Assembly: GCA_963793025.1 (NCBI GenBank)
Contig: CAWBYL010000002.1
Coordinates: 398,418 to 462,417 of the forward strand
Reading direction: 5' to 3'
DNA: 64,000 nt
From: CAWBYL01 sp963793025
Lineage (GTDB): Bacteria; Actinomycetota; Acidimicrobiia; Acidimicrobiales; Acidimicrobilacustridaceae
Made by a program: the position numbers and the translations under genes. Numbering within the stretch: position 1 is the first letter of the stretch; the number at the start of each line of letters is the position of its first letter. Under the pieces are notes generated by a model. That model had not been told where the DNA came from. It did not search any database and saw only the letters and a program-made list of their open reading frames with translations. This document shows positions 46,797 through 55,638 of the stretch, one piece after another.

Positions 46797-47795
46797 TCAC
46801 CCCCGGACGGCGGCGGCGAAGGCTCGGAGTTCGCGCTCGATGTCGGGCCCGGCGGGCACGTAGGCGAGTTCGGTGACCCCTGCCGCGGCCGCGGCGGCGG
46901 CGCGCTCGCCGACCTGTTCGGGTGAGCCCGTCCATCCTGCGCCCAGCAGGCCCTCGCCGGCGCGGTCGAGCAAGGGGAGGTCCCGGCCGGTGACCGTCAC
47001 GAAATGGCCCTCGTGCACCGCCAGGTGGCGCTGACCCTCCGGCCGGTCTTCGGCGATCCGTTCGAGCCATTCGGCGCCACCGGGCAGGGTCGGCACGGCG
47101 TCGGGAGCGAACTCCCAGATGCCGTGGAACGTGGTGACGTAGAAGGGACCGACCGCGGCGCGCAGGCGCTCGGACGTGTGGTCCTCCCCGGGCTCGAGCA
47201 CCGAGCCGTTGACCAGCATGGCGATCTCGCTCCACTGGCGCTGCTCGGGTGTGGGCAGGCCGGTGAGGATCACGGTGTCGGCCAGCTCCTCGGAGACGGC
47301 GAACCCCTTCGGTCCCATCGGCGCCATCCCGAGGCGCACGTCGATCGGTCGCGCCGGGCCGAACCCGGGCGAGTACAGGAGCTGGCAGGCGGCGCCGTCG
47401 ACCTCGACGACCTCGCCGGCCAGCAGGCCGCGAACCTGTTGCACGTACACGGCGAGGTCGGACCAGCGCAGCCCTCGCTGGCCCATGGTGTTGCGAGCCG
47501 TGAACCCGGTGCCGAAGTAGGCCCGGAGCCGCCCCGGGGCGAGGTCCTCGATGGTGGCGATGGCGGACGCCGTGACCACCGGGTGGCGCATCCCGGTGAC
47601 CGCCACCCCGGTGGCCAGGCCGATGTCAGGGACCGCTTCGGCGATGCGGGCCAGGGCCACCCAGATGTCGCCGTACAGGGCGGGGGAGTCGAAGACGTAG
47701 ACCCGCTCGTAGCCGAGGGCGGCGGCGGCCCGAGCGTGGTCGACGATGTCGCGGCTCGGGGCCAGGGCGACGGAGACGAGGGGTCGGTCGGGCAT
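46797..47795 (-). CDS. Luciferase-like (LLM class) flavin-dependent oxidoreductase
   Basis: 332-aa TIM-barrel protein of the bacterial luciferase superfamily, with DHARAAAALGYERVYVFDSP, TGVAVTGMRHP and the GTGF segment of the barrel core. In actinobacteria many such proteins use coenzyme F420; the cofactor cannot be read from sequence alone. Seventeen bases separate it from the upstream dehydratase-like gene. The ATG at 47795 has only a weak ribosome site. Confidence 0.85.
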   Translation of the reverse strand: MPDRPLVSVALAPSRDIVDHARAAAALGYERVYVFDSPALYGDIWVALARIAEAVPDIGLATGVAVTGMRHPVVTASAIATIEDLAPGRLRAYFGTGFTARNTMGQRGLRWSDLAVYVQQVRGLLAGEVVEVDGAACQLLYSPGFGPARPIDVRLGMAPMGPKGFAVSEELADTVILTGLPTPEQRQWSEIAMLVNGSVLEPGEDHTSERLRAAVGPFYVTTFHGIWEFAPDAVPTLPGGAEWLERIAEDRPEGQRHLAVHEGHFVTVTGRDLPLLDRAGEGLLGAGWTGSPEQVGERAAAAAAAGVTELAYVPAGPDIERELRAFAAAVRG

Positions 47796-47812
47796 GCGGG
47801 GCCCCTTCGGGG

Positions 47813-49063
47813 TCAGGCCCCACCCTGGTGGGCGAAGCGTTCGGCCAGGGCGTCGAGCGTCTCCTGGCAGGTGGTGGCGCCGCCCGGCACCTCGGGGAGG
47901 CGCACCGGTCCGTGCTCGTGGGAGGGCAGCAGGATCGTGGCGTGGCCGGGCGTGGTGACGTCGCCCCGCTGGTTCTCGCCCCGGATCTCGAGATCGACGG
48001 CCGGCCGGTCGCCCTCGGCCAGGTACTTGCGGGTGACCGTTCCCTTCATCCAGTGGGTGTCGCCGACGTAGTTGAACTTGCGGAACTGGCAGTCGAGCTT
48101 CCAGAGCCAGGCGTCGTCGCCCATCCAGTCGGTGCAGAGGTGGACGAGCCAGACCTCGCGCATGCGCCCGTAGTCGTACGACGTCGGGTTCCCGGCCCGC
48201 TTGGCCCAGTCGTCGTCCCAGTGCAGGCGCTGTTGCACGTCGGGGATGTTGAGGTGGTCCCGCTTGAAGAACTTGGGCATGCGCCGGTGGTGGTCGACGT
48301 TCTGGCGCAGGGCGGACACGCCGTAGAGCCCCATGCCCACGCCGGCGTGCCACACGATCATGTCGGTGACTCGCAGTGGGCCCTTCACCAGCTCGGGGAG
48401 ATCGTCACCCTCCTCGACGTCCTCCCACCATCGGGGCTCGGCCCCCTGGCGCCGGTCGCGCTCGCCGGCCACCGCCGCCTCGATGGCCTCGATCTGGTCG
48501 TCGGTGTAGGGCTCGATCTCGATGGCGGCGTTGGCCTTCCGCTCGCGCGCCTTCTCGCGTTCGGTGCGGATCATGAGCCGGTACTGGCCGGAGAGCATCG
48601 GCCCGTCGGCGGCCCCGAAGACCTCGCCGAACCACTCGTGGATCGCCGTCCCCGCGAACTGCCCCTCCTTCTCGATGACACCCACCAGGGCGTTGCGGCG
48701 GGCCACGCGGGTGTCGGCGTAGAGCGGGTTCCACCACTCCCGGTGGGAGCCCGAATAGAAGGCGTGCACCCCTCCGAGCGGGTCGCCCTTCATGAGGGCG
48801 CGCTCCTCACCTTCGAGCCGCGTGACCTCGTCCTCGCCGATGAGGGTGTCGCCTCCGACGAGGTGGGGGGAGGCGATGGCCGCTCCCCACCGGGTGCTCG
48901 CTCCGTAGGCGGGGTCGCACCACAGCGGGTTGTCGTCGCCGTAGGCGAGGGCCACGTGGCGGAAGGCGTCCTCGTTGGGACGCAGATAGCGGGGCGGAGC
49001 GGAGTGGGGGCGGGCGACGCCGATGCGCTGGCGGAGGCGGGCAACCCCTTCGTCGGTGATCAT
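47813..49063 (-). CDS. MaoC/FAS1-like acyl dehydratase (double hot-dog)
   Basis: 416 aa. The N-terminal FRHVALAYGDDNPLWCDPAYG segment is characteristic of FAS1-type dehydratase hot-dog domains, and the second half (from about 200) has a second hot-dog-like pattern including THWMKGTVTRKY. Such two-domain proteins hydrate enoyl-CoAs in steroid and long-chain pathways. No catalytic residues were assigned with certainty. ATG 49063; an AT-rich motif lies 14-26 bases upstream. Confidence 0.7.
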   Translation of the reverse strand: MITDEGVARLRQRIGVARPHSAPPRYLRPNEDAFRHVALAYGDDNPLWCDPAYGASTRWGAAIASPHLVGGDTLIGEDEVTRLEGEERALMKGDPLGGVHAFYSGSHREWWNPLYADTRVARRNALVGVIEKEGQFAGTAIHEWFGEVFGAADGPMLSGQYRLMIRTEREKARERKANAAIEIEPYTDDQIEAIEAAVAGERDRRQGAEPRWWEDVEEGDDLPELVKGPLRVTDMIVWHAGVGMGLYGVSALRQNVDHHRRMPKFFKRDHLNIPDVQQRLHWDDDWAKRAGNPTSYDYGRMREVWLVHLCTDWMGDDAWLWKLDCQFRKFNYVGDTHWMKGTVTRKYLAEGDRPAVDLEIRGENQRGDVTTPGHATILLPSHEHGPVRLPEVPGGATTCQETLDALAERFAHQGGA

Positions 49064-49076
49064 CGGGTCGATCTTC

Positions 49077-49089
49077 GCATATTTGATGC
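49077..49089 (-). promoter_or_regulatory. AT-rich motif before the hot-dog dehydratase gene
   Basis: GCATATTTGATGC has GCAT/ATGC arms around a 5-base centre and matches the 13-base pattern seen at five other promoters in the window. It lies between the sulfatase stop and the dehydratase start. Confidence 0.45.
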
Positions 49090-49111
49090 AATCCGAGGGC
49101 GAGCGGGTTGC

Positions 49112-51430
49112 TCACTCGCGACGCAGGGCGTCCTCCAGGTCGATGAGCTGCTGGTCGACGGTGCGGGGGTCGGCGCCGAACACGACGCGGTGCAGGGTGC
49201 CGGTCCACGGGAAGGGGGGCTGGTAGTCCTCGCTGACCGGGAACCCGGCGTCGTGGCCGACGCGCAGGCCGCCTCCGCCGATCTGACCGCCGCTCATCCC
49301 GACCCCGGAGGGCAGCTCCCCGGTCGCCACCTCGGCGCCGTCGACCGACACGGTGCCCGTGCCGCCGCCGGTGCCGTCGGGGAGGAACTGGAAGCCCACG
49401 ACGTGCGGGCCGGCTGTGAGCGGGTCAGTGGCGGCCACCTGGAACGGCGTGCTCACCACGTTGAGCAGGAAGGTGGGTCGTCCGGCGAGCACCACCAGGG
49501 CCCACCCGTTGGACCAGTCGCCCATGGCGGCCAGCACCCCCTCGCCACCGCCCTCGGGCGCGTCGACCTCGGCCACCAGGAGGCCGCCACCCCCGAGGGA
49601 GGGCACGACCTCGTCGGCGATGGGTCCGAAGCCGGGCAGGATCTCGAGGCGGCGGGGCACGGGCCACACCGGGGGCTCCATCATCATGATGCGTTCCTGC
49701 ATGCCGCTCGAGAGCGGCAGGACGTGGTTCGCCTCGGCCTGCTCCCACCAGAGGGCCTCGAGCTCGGCCAGCTTCTCGGGCTCGTCGGCCGCGAGATCGT
49801 GGGCCTCGGAGAAGTCCTCGGCGAGGTGGAACAGCGACCAGTTCGGGTTCTCCAGGTCACGGCTGCCCTCGAGGAAGAGGGCCTCGTCGATGACCCCTTC
49901 GGACACGTGGTCGGTGACCGCCTTCCACCCGCGGTGGTAGATCGAGCGCGACCCCATCATCTCGAAGTACTGGGTGGTGCGGACCTCCTCGGCGTCGCCG
50001 TCGGTGAAGGTGGACCGCAGGCTGGTGCCGTCGACGCGTTGCTGGGGAACCCCGTCGACCTCGTCGGGCGTGTCCACCCCGCAGGCGTCGAGGATCGTGG
50101 GGAACAGGTCGACGGCGTGGCAGAACTGGGTGCGGACCGAGCCGCCCTGGGTGATCTCGCGCGGGTAGCGGATGATGAGCGGGGTGCGGCTGCCGCCCAG
50201 CCACGTGTAGCGCTTCCAGAGTCGGAACGGGGCGTTGCCGGCCCACGCCCATCCCCAGGGATAGTGGTTGTAGGTCTTGAACCCGCCGAGGTCGTCGATG
50301 GCGGCCAGGTTCTCCTCGAACAGGTCGGTGAACCCGTAGCCGAAGCGGTGTTCGTTGAGCGAGCCGATGCGGCCCCCCTCGGCGCTGGCCCCGTTGTCGG
50401 AGGCGAGGATCACGATGGTGTCGTCGAGGGTGCCGAGGCGCTCGAGGCCGTCGAGCAGCCGTCCGAGTTGCGCATCGAAGTGGGTGAGGAAGCCGGCGAA
50501 GACCTCCTGGAAGCGGCTGTACAGGCGTCGTTCGTCGGCGGAGAGGTCGGACCAGGGCTCGATCCACGGTGGCCGGTCGGGCAGCGTCGTCCCCTCGGGC
50601 ACCACGCCCGACGCCAGCTGGCGGGCGAAGGCCTCGTCGCGCCACTGCTCCCAGCCGGCGTCGAAGCGACCCCGGTAGGGCTCGGTCCACTCGGGGGCCA
50701 CGTGGTGGGGCGCGTGCATGGCTCCGGAGGCGAAGTACAAGAAGAACGGCTTGCCTGGTGCGGCGTGCTTCTGGTCGACCACCATGCGCAGGGCCTGGTC
50801 GGCCAGGTCCTCGCTGAGGTGGTAGCCCTCCTCGGGTCGCCGCGGCGCCTCGATGTAGTGGTTGTCCGAGACGAGGGTCGGCGTCCAGTGGTTGGCGTCG
50901 CCGTGCAGGAAGCCGTAGTAGCGCTCGAACCCGAACCCGAGCGGCCAGGTGTCGAACGGGCCGGCCGCGCTGCGGTCGTTGCGGGGGTTGAGGTGCCACT
51001 TGCCCACCGCCATGGTGTTGTAGCCCGCGTCCTTCAGCACCCGGGGGAGAGGTGCGGCTGATCGCGGGATCCGGGCGCTGTAGCCGGGGAACCCGAGTGG
51101 GATGTCGGTGAGCCATCCCATGCCCACGGCGTGGTGGTTGCGCCCGGTGAGGACGCTGGCGCGGGTGGGCGAGCAGATGGCGGTGACGTGGAAGCGGTTG
51201 TAGCGGAGCCCCTCGGCAGCGAGGCGGTCCATGGCCGGGGTGGCCACGTCGGATCCGAACGGTCCGAGCTGGGCGAACCCGACGTCGTCGAGCAGCACGA
51301 CGACCACGTTGGGGGCGCCCTGCGGCTTGGGCCGGTCCGGGAACCATGGCGTCGAGTCGGCGACCGTGCGGCCGATGACCGCTCGGTGCCCGTTGCGATC
51401 GTCGGTGTTCTGCGCGACCGGATCGTTCAT
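49112..51430 (-). CDS. Arylsulfatase (type I, formylglycine-dependent)
   Basis: 772-aa sulfatase. The metal site begins with D48-D49 in VVLLDDVGFAQLG; C86-S-P-T-R90 is the cysteine-type sequence converted to formylglycine, followed by ASVLTGR; GKWHL and ASDNGASAEG complete the site. A C-terminal beta-rich region (about 600-772) is not part of the catalytic fold. There is no signal peptide, so cytoplasmic action is likely. No formylglycine-generating enzyme is in the window. AGGGGGG precedes the ATG. Divergent from a MarR regulator that probably controls it. Confidence 0.92.
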   Translation of the reverse strand: MNDPVAQNTDDRNGHRAVIGRTVADSTPWFPDRPKPQGAPNVVVVLLDDVGFAQLGPFGSDVATPAMDRLAAEGLRYNRFHVTAICSPTRASVLTGRNHHAVGMGWLTDIPLGFPGYSARIPRSAAPLPRVLKDAGYNTMAVGKWHLNPRNDRSAAGPFDTWPLGFGFERYYGFLHGDANHWTPTLVSDNHYIEAPRRPEEGYHLSEDLADQALRMVVDQKHAAPGKPFFLYFASGAMHAPHHVAPEWTEPYRGRFDAGWEQWRDEAFARQLASGVVPEGTTLPDRPPWIEPWSDLSADERRLYSRFQEVFAGFLTHFDAQLGRLLDGLERLGTLDDTIVILASDNGASAEGGRIGSLNEHRFGYGFTDLFEENLAAIDDLGGFKTYNHYPWGWAWAGNAPFRLWKRYTWLGGSRTPLIIRYPREITQGGSVRTQFCHAVDLFPTILDACGVDTPDEVDGVPQQRVDGTSLRSTFTDGDAEEVRTTQYFEMMGSRSIYHRGWKAVTDHVSEGVIDEALFLEGSRDLENPNWSLFHLAEDFSEAHDLAADEPEKLAELEALWWEQAEANHVLPLSSGMQERIMMMEPPVWPVPRRLEILPGFGPIADEVVPSLGGGGLLVAEVDAPEGGGEGVLAAMGDWSNGWALVVLAGRPTFLLNVVSTPFQVAATDPLTAGPHVVGFQFLPDGTGGGTGTVSVDGAEVATGELPSGVGMSGGQIGGGGLRVGHDAGFPVSEDYQPPFPWTGTLHRVVFGADPRTVDQQLIDLEDALRRE

Positions 51431-51468
51431 GTGCCCCCCTGATCGTTAACCTAAGTTAAGGTTCTCAC
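51431..51468. promoter_or_regulatory. Sulfatase-marR divergent promoter with inverted repeat
   Basis: AACCT-AAGTTA-AGGTT (51448-51463) has perfect 5-base arms, and GTTAA recurs 10 bases apart (51445-51449, 51455-51459). TAAGGT (51457-51462) ends 6 nt before the GTG of marR, so its -10 would be inside the repeat, as for an autorepressor. Confidence 0.6.
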
Positions 51469-51939
51469 GTGGTCGACGAGGTGTCCAGCAGCAACGACGA
51501 CTTCGGTCTCCTGCTCACGCTCGCGTCCGTCACGTTCATGGACGAGCTCGAGTCCGTCATGGAGGAGGCCGGACATCCGGCGTCGCAGGGCTGGTTCGGG
51601 TTCGTGCTGAGGGCCCTCGAGGAGCGCCCTCTCAGCCTGCGGGAGCTGGCCGACCGCCTGGAGATGAGCAGCCCCGGGGCGTTGAAGGTCGTCGACCCCC
51701 TGGTGGAGGCGGGCTACCTCCAACGGCGGGAGAGCCCGACCGACCGGAGGGTGCGCACGATCGGTCTCACCGGCCGGGGGCAGGAAGCGTTGGGACTGGC
51801 CCGGTCCTTCCATCGCCGGTTCGAAGCCGAGCTCGTCGACCAGCTCGGCCCCGACGTGGCGGCGTCGGCCCGGGCCGCGCTCGTGGCGATCGTCGATCGG
51901 GGCTCGGGGCGGGTCCCTCGGTTGTTCCGCGGCCCCTGA
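51469..51939 (+). CDS. MarR-family transcriptional regulator
   Basis: 156-aa winged-helix protein: LSLRELADRLEMSSPGALKVVDPLVEAGYLQRRESPTDRR has the helix-turn-helix and the D-R-R wing in the usual MarR order (written here in parts: LRELADRLEMSSPGALK and SPTDRRVRTIGLT). GTG start with no ribosome site. It most likely represses itself and the divergent sulfatase through the repeat at 51448-51463. Confidence 0.85.
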   Translation: MVDEVSSSNDDFGLLLTLASVTFMDELESVMEEAGHPASQGWFGFVLRALEERPLSLRELADRLEMSSPGALKVVDPLVEAGYLQRRESPTDRRVRTIGLTGRGQEALGLARSFHRRFEAELVDQLGPDVAASARAALVAIVDRGSGRVPRLFRGP

Positions 51940-51959
51940 GTCGGCTCAGGGGCGCGTGG

Positions 51960-53429
51960 TCAGGCCGTGGCTTCGGCGTAGGCCTTCTGCTCGAGGTACT
52001 CCTCGAAGCCGGCGACACCCATCTCCCGGCCGATGCCCGACTGCTTGTAGCCGCCGAAGGGCACGTCGGCGCCGTACCAGACGCCGTTGTTGATCGACAT
52101 CGTGCCGGTGCGGATGCGACGAGCGACGGCGTGGGCCCGGTCCCGGTCGGCGGAGGCGACCCCGCCGGAGAGCCCGAAGATGGAGTCGTTGGCGATGGCC
52201 ACCGCGTCGTCGTCGTCGTCGTAGGGGATGACCACGAGCACGGGCCCGAAGATCTCGTCACGGGCGATGGCCATGTCGTTGGTGACGTCGGCCAGCAGCG
52301 TGGGCTGGAACCAGTAGCCGGTGTCGAACTGGGTGGCGATGCCCCCGCCCATCACCACGCGGGCCCCGTCGGCCACGGCCTGTTTGACCATGCCGTCGAT
52401 CTTGGCGAGCTGGGCCCGGTTGACGATGGGGCCGGTCATGTTGCCCGGGTCCTGGGGGTCGCCGTAGGGGAGCATGCCCATGAGGGTGGCGGCGGCGTCG
52501 ACGCCCTCGTCGTAGCGGGAGCGGGGGAGCAGCAGTCGGGTGCTGGTGGCGCAGCCCTGGCCGCCGTGGGTGCAGCACCCGAAGGCGGCGCTGCCGACGG
52601 CGGCCCCCATGTCCTCGACGTCGTCGAGCACTATGTGGGCCGACTTGCCGCCCAGCTCCAGGAACACCCGCTTGATGGTGTCGGCCCCGGCCGCCATGAT
52701 CCGCCGGCCGGTGGCGGTGGAGCCGGTGAAGCTGACCAGGTCGACGTCGGGCGAGGTGGTGAGGATCTCGCCGATGGTCTTGTCCGACGAGGTGATGACG
52801 TTGACCACGCCGGCGGGGATGTCGGTCTGCTCGGAGATGAGACGGCCGAGGGCCAGGCCGGTCCAGGGCGTGTCGGGAGCCGGCTTCAGCACGACTGTGC
52901 AGCCCGCGGCCAGCGCGGGGACGATCTTGGCCAGGTTGATCTGGTTCGGGTAGTTCCAGGGTGTGATGGCGGCGACCACACCGACGGGCTCGCGCTCGAC
53001 CCAGCGGTTGGCGGGGCCACCCATCGTGTCGGCCTCGCCGAGCTCGGTGGTCCACTCGTAGGTCTCGGCCAGGTCGGCGTAGTAGGGCAGGTAGGCGAGC
53101 GGCGCATCGAGCTGGGGTCCGCCGATGAGCATGCGGGGCGCGCCGACCTCGGCGATGGTGATCTCGGCGAGGTCGTCGTGGTGCTCGTCGAGGGCGGCGG
53201 CGAGCTGGCGCAGGCTGCGAACCCGGAGCTCGAGGTTGGTCGACCAGTCGGTCTCGTCGAACGCCCGGCGGGCGGCGGCGATGGCCCGGATCATGTCGTC
53301 GGCGGAGGCGTCGGCGGCGACACCGATGACCTCGTCGGTGGCCGGGTTGACGTTGTCGTAGACCTTGCCGCCCTCGGCCTCGACCAGCTCGCCGTCGATG
53401 AACAGACGCTCTTCGTGCCACATGCCCAT
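51960..53429 (-). CDS. NAD(P)+-dependent aldehyde dehydrogenase
   Basis: 489 aa with the catalytic C293 in GGQGCATS, general base E258 in FLELGGKSAH, the NAD motif FTGSTATG and the ITPWNYP segment. It oxidises an aldehyde to the acid. ATG 53429 (MGMWHEER) with GAGGAGGGG at 8 bases; a second ATG at 53423 is possible. Convergent with marR, and divergent from the P450 with a shared AT-rich motif between them. Confidence 0.92.
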   Translation of the reverse strand: MGMWHEERLFIDGELVEAEGGKVYDNVNPATDEVIGVAADASADDMIRAIAAARRAFDETDWSTNLELRVRSLRQLAAALDEHHDDLAEITIAEVGAPRMLIGGPQLDAPLAYLPYYADLAETYEWTTELGEADTMGGPANRWVEREPVGVVAAITPWNYPNQINLAKIVPALAAGCTVVLKPAPDTPWTGLALGRLISEQTDIPAGVVNVITSSDKTIGEILTTSPDVDLVSFTGSTATGRRIMAAGADTIKRVFLELGGKSAHIVLDDVEDMGAAVGSAAFGCCTHGGQGCATSTRLLLPRSRYDEGVDAAATLMGMLPYGDPQDPGNMTGPIVNRAQLAKIDGMVKQAVADGARVVMGGGIATQFDTGYWFQPTLLADVTNDMAIARDEIFGPVLVVIPYDDDDDAVAIANDSIFGLSGGVASADRDRAHAVARRIRTGTMSINNGVWYGADVPFGGYKQSGIGREMGVAGFEEYLEQKAYAEATA

Positions 53430-53478
53430 GTGTGATTCCCCTCCTCGGCACAGCCCCGGTACGGCGTGCGCAGCGGTG

Positions 53479-53491
53479 GGATACTGTATAC
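53479..53491. promoter_or_regulatory. AT-rich motif between aldehyde dehydrogenase and P450
   Basis: GGATACTGTATAC is the reverse complement of the first 12 bases of the site at 31276, plus one. It lies 49 bases from the aldehyde dehydrogenase start and 94 from the P450 start. A shared operator for both genes is the simplest reading. Confidence 0.5.
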
Positions 53492-53585
53492 GGCACACCG
53501 GAACAGTGTGTCGCCGGCGCCCGCGACGGCTGGTGCGACGAACCGAGGCGGAGGCCGATGGGCCCCGCGTGCTGATGGGGGCCTG

Positions 53586-54788
53586 ATGGCGACTGCGACC
53601 GACCTCTACTGGGACCCGCTCGACGAGGAGCTCGACGACGACCCGCACCCGGTGTGGCGCCGCATGCGCGACGACGCACCGCTCTACCGCAACGACCGCT
53701 ACGACTTCTGGGCCCTCAGCCGCTTCGCCGATGTTGAAGCTGCCCACCGCGACCCCGCCACCTTCAGCTCGGCGTACGGCACCGTTCTGGAGATGATGGG
53801 CGGCGACATGACCACGACGGGCCTGATCATCTTCATGGACCCGCCCGACCACACGGTCATGCGGGCGCTGGTGTCACGGGCGTTCACCCCCCGTCGCATG
53901 GCGGCCCTCGAGGACGACATCCGTGCCATCTGCGCCGAGCTGCTCGATCCGCTGGTCGGCGCCGACGACTTCGACTTCGTCCAGGACTTCGCCGCCCAGG
54001 TCCCGTCGCGGGTGATCGCCCGTCTCGTCGGGGTTCCCGAGGAGGATCGGGAGGAGCAGCGCCACAACATCGACGGCGTCTTCCACATCGAGCCCGGGGT
54101 CGGCATGGTCAACGACGTCTCGCTCAACGCCCAGATCGCGTTGAACGCCTACCTCGCCGAGCTGATCGAACGGAAGAAGGCCGAACCGGGCGACGATCTG
54201 ATCAGCATCCTCTGCGGGTCGTCGATCGTCGACGAGCACGGCGCCGAGCGCGTGCTCACCGATCGGGAGCTGGCCGACTTCGGCAACATCCTCTTCAGCG
54301 CCGGAACCGAGACGGTGATGCGCCTGCTGGGCAACGCCGCCGTGCTCCTGGCCGAGCACCCCGACCAGCGGGCCGACCTGGTCGAGCACCCGGATGTCAT
54401 CGGCAACGCCGTGGACGAGCTCCTTCGCTACGAGGCGCCGTCGCCGGTCCAGGGCCGCACCACGATGCGCGACGTCGAGCTCCACGGCTCCGTGGTTCCC
54501 GCCGGCTCCAAGGTGTTGCTGCTCACCGGCAGCGCCGGCCGTGACGAGCGCGAGTACCCCGACGCCGACCGCTTCGACGTGCGGCGTCAGTTCCGCCAGC
54601 ACGTGTCGTTCGGCTACGGCATCCACTACTGCGTGGGGGCCAACCTGGCCCGGGTCGAGGGTCAGATCGCCATCGAGGAGGCGCTCAAGCGCTTCCCGCA
54701 GTGGGAGCTGGATCCTGCGGGCGTCGTGCGCCAGCACACCAGCACGGTGCGGGGGTATTCCAACGTGCGGGTGCGGCCCGGCCGCTGA
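53586..54788 (+). CDS. Cytochrome P450
   Basis: 400-aa soluble bacterial P450. I-helix AGTET (239-243), E278-L-L-R281 of the K helix and the haem-binding loop FGYGIHYCVGANLAR with C349. It hydroxylates a hydrophobic substrate with a ferredoxin partner that is not in the window. The ATG at 53586 (MATATDLYWDP) fits P450 N-termini; an upstream extension has no support. Followed after 43 bases by an SDR, so hydroxylation and alcohol oxidation could be successive. Confidence 0.92.
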   Translation: MATATDLYWDPLDEELDDDPHPVWRRMRDDAPLYRNDRYDFWALSRFADVEAAHRDPATFSSAYGTVLEMMGGDMTTTGLIIFMDPPDHTVMRALVSRAFTPRRMAALEDDIRAICAELLDPLVGADDFDFVQDFAAQVPSRVIARLVGVPEEDREEQRHNIDGVFHIEPGVGMVNDVSLNAQIALNAYLAELIERKKAEPGDDLISILCGSSIVDEHGAERVLTDRELADFGNILFSAGTETVMRLLGNAAVLLAEHPDQRADLVEHPDVIGNAVDELLRYEAPSPVQGRTTMRDVELHGSVVPAGSKVLLLTGSAGRDEREYPDADRFDVRRQFRQHVSFGYGIHYCVGANLARVEGQIAIEEALKRFPQWELDPAGVVRQHTSTVRGYSNVRVRPGR

Positions 54789-54831
54789 TCGAACCAGACC
54801 CTTCCGCCTTCGGGCGGCGACGAGAGGACTG

Positions 54832-55590
54832 ATGACGGACATGCCGACGATGGATGGACGGCGGATCCTGGTGGTCGGCGCTTCGGCGGGGATCGGCCGC
54901 GCCTTCGCGGTCAGCGCGGCCCGCACCGGCGGCGAGGTGTGCGTGAGCGCCCGGCGCCACGACAAGCTCACCGAGGTGTGTGCCGAGATGGGCGGCGGCC
55001 ACGCGGTGGCCGGCGACGTCTCCACCACCGCGGGCTGCCAGGCGTTGGTGGCAGAGGCCGCGACCCTCCTCGGTGGCCTCGATCTCCTCTTGTACTCGGC
55101 CGGAACGGCGCGCCTGGCCCCGCTGGCCCTGGCCGACGAGGAGGCGTGGCGGGTGTCCTACGAGGTCAACGTGGTGGGGCCGGCCATGGTCTGCCAGGCC
55201 GCCCTCGACCACCTGTCGCCCGATGGTCTCGTCGGCTTCCTGTCGTCGGAGGCGGCCCACGAGACGAGGTGGGGCATGGGAACCTACGCAGCCTCCAAGG
55301 CGGCGCTCGACACCGCCGTGCGCCACTGGCGCCACGAGCATCCGGATCGGCGCTTCTCCCGGATCATCATGGGTGCCACCATGCCCACCGAGTTCGGCAC
55401 CAACTTCACCGACGTCGACCTGCTCACCACGGCACTGGGGCGCTGGGAGCAGTCCGGCCTCGCCCCCACGGTGATGGAGACGAGCGACGTGGGCCAGCAC
55501 CTGGCCGAGCTGTTGGCCGTCGTGCTGGCCCATCCCGAGATCGACGTCCCCGACCTGTACCTCGACGCCCGTGGCCAGCCCTGGGCGTGA
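54832..55590 (+). CDS. Short-chain dehydrogenase/reductase
   Basis: 252-aa SDR: GASAGIGRA cofactor motif, SAGTA (variant of NNAG), catalytic S in FLSSEAAH and Y-x3-K in GTYAASKAA. ATG 54832 with GAGAGGA at 5 bases. Downstream of the P450 on the same strand and probably its operon partner. Confidence 0.88.
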   Translation: MTDMPTMDGRRILVVGASAGIGRAFAVSAARTGGEVCVSARRHDKLTEVCAEMGGGHAVAGDVSTTAGCQALVAEAATLLGGLDLLLYSAGTARLAPLALADEEAWRVSYEVNVVGPAMVCQAALDHLSPDGLVGFLSSEAAHETRWGMGTYAASKAALDTAVRHWRHEHPDRRFSRIIMGATMPTEFGTNFTDVDLLTTALGRWEQSGLAPTVMETSDVGQHLAELLAVVLAHPEIDVPDLYLDARGQPWA

Positions 55591-55621
55591 GCGGCGAGGC
55601 CTCGAACCCTGCGGCCCTTTC

Positions 55622-55638
55622 GTATATATGATCAACTC
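55622..55638 (+). promoter_or_regulatory. AT-rich motif and leaderless -10 before the ligand-binding protein
   Basis: GTATATATGATCA (55622-55634). TATGAT (55627-55632) ends 6 nt before the ATG at 55639. The motif fits the 13-base pattern at 31276, 44547, 49077, 53479 and 63330. Confidence 0.55.

Noticed and set aside
47828..51061. A 1077-codon open frame on the plus strand opposite the dehydratase and sulfatase genes
   Set aside because: Antisense shadow of two genes with clear motifs; no domain of its own.
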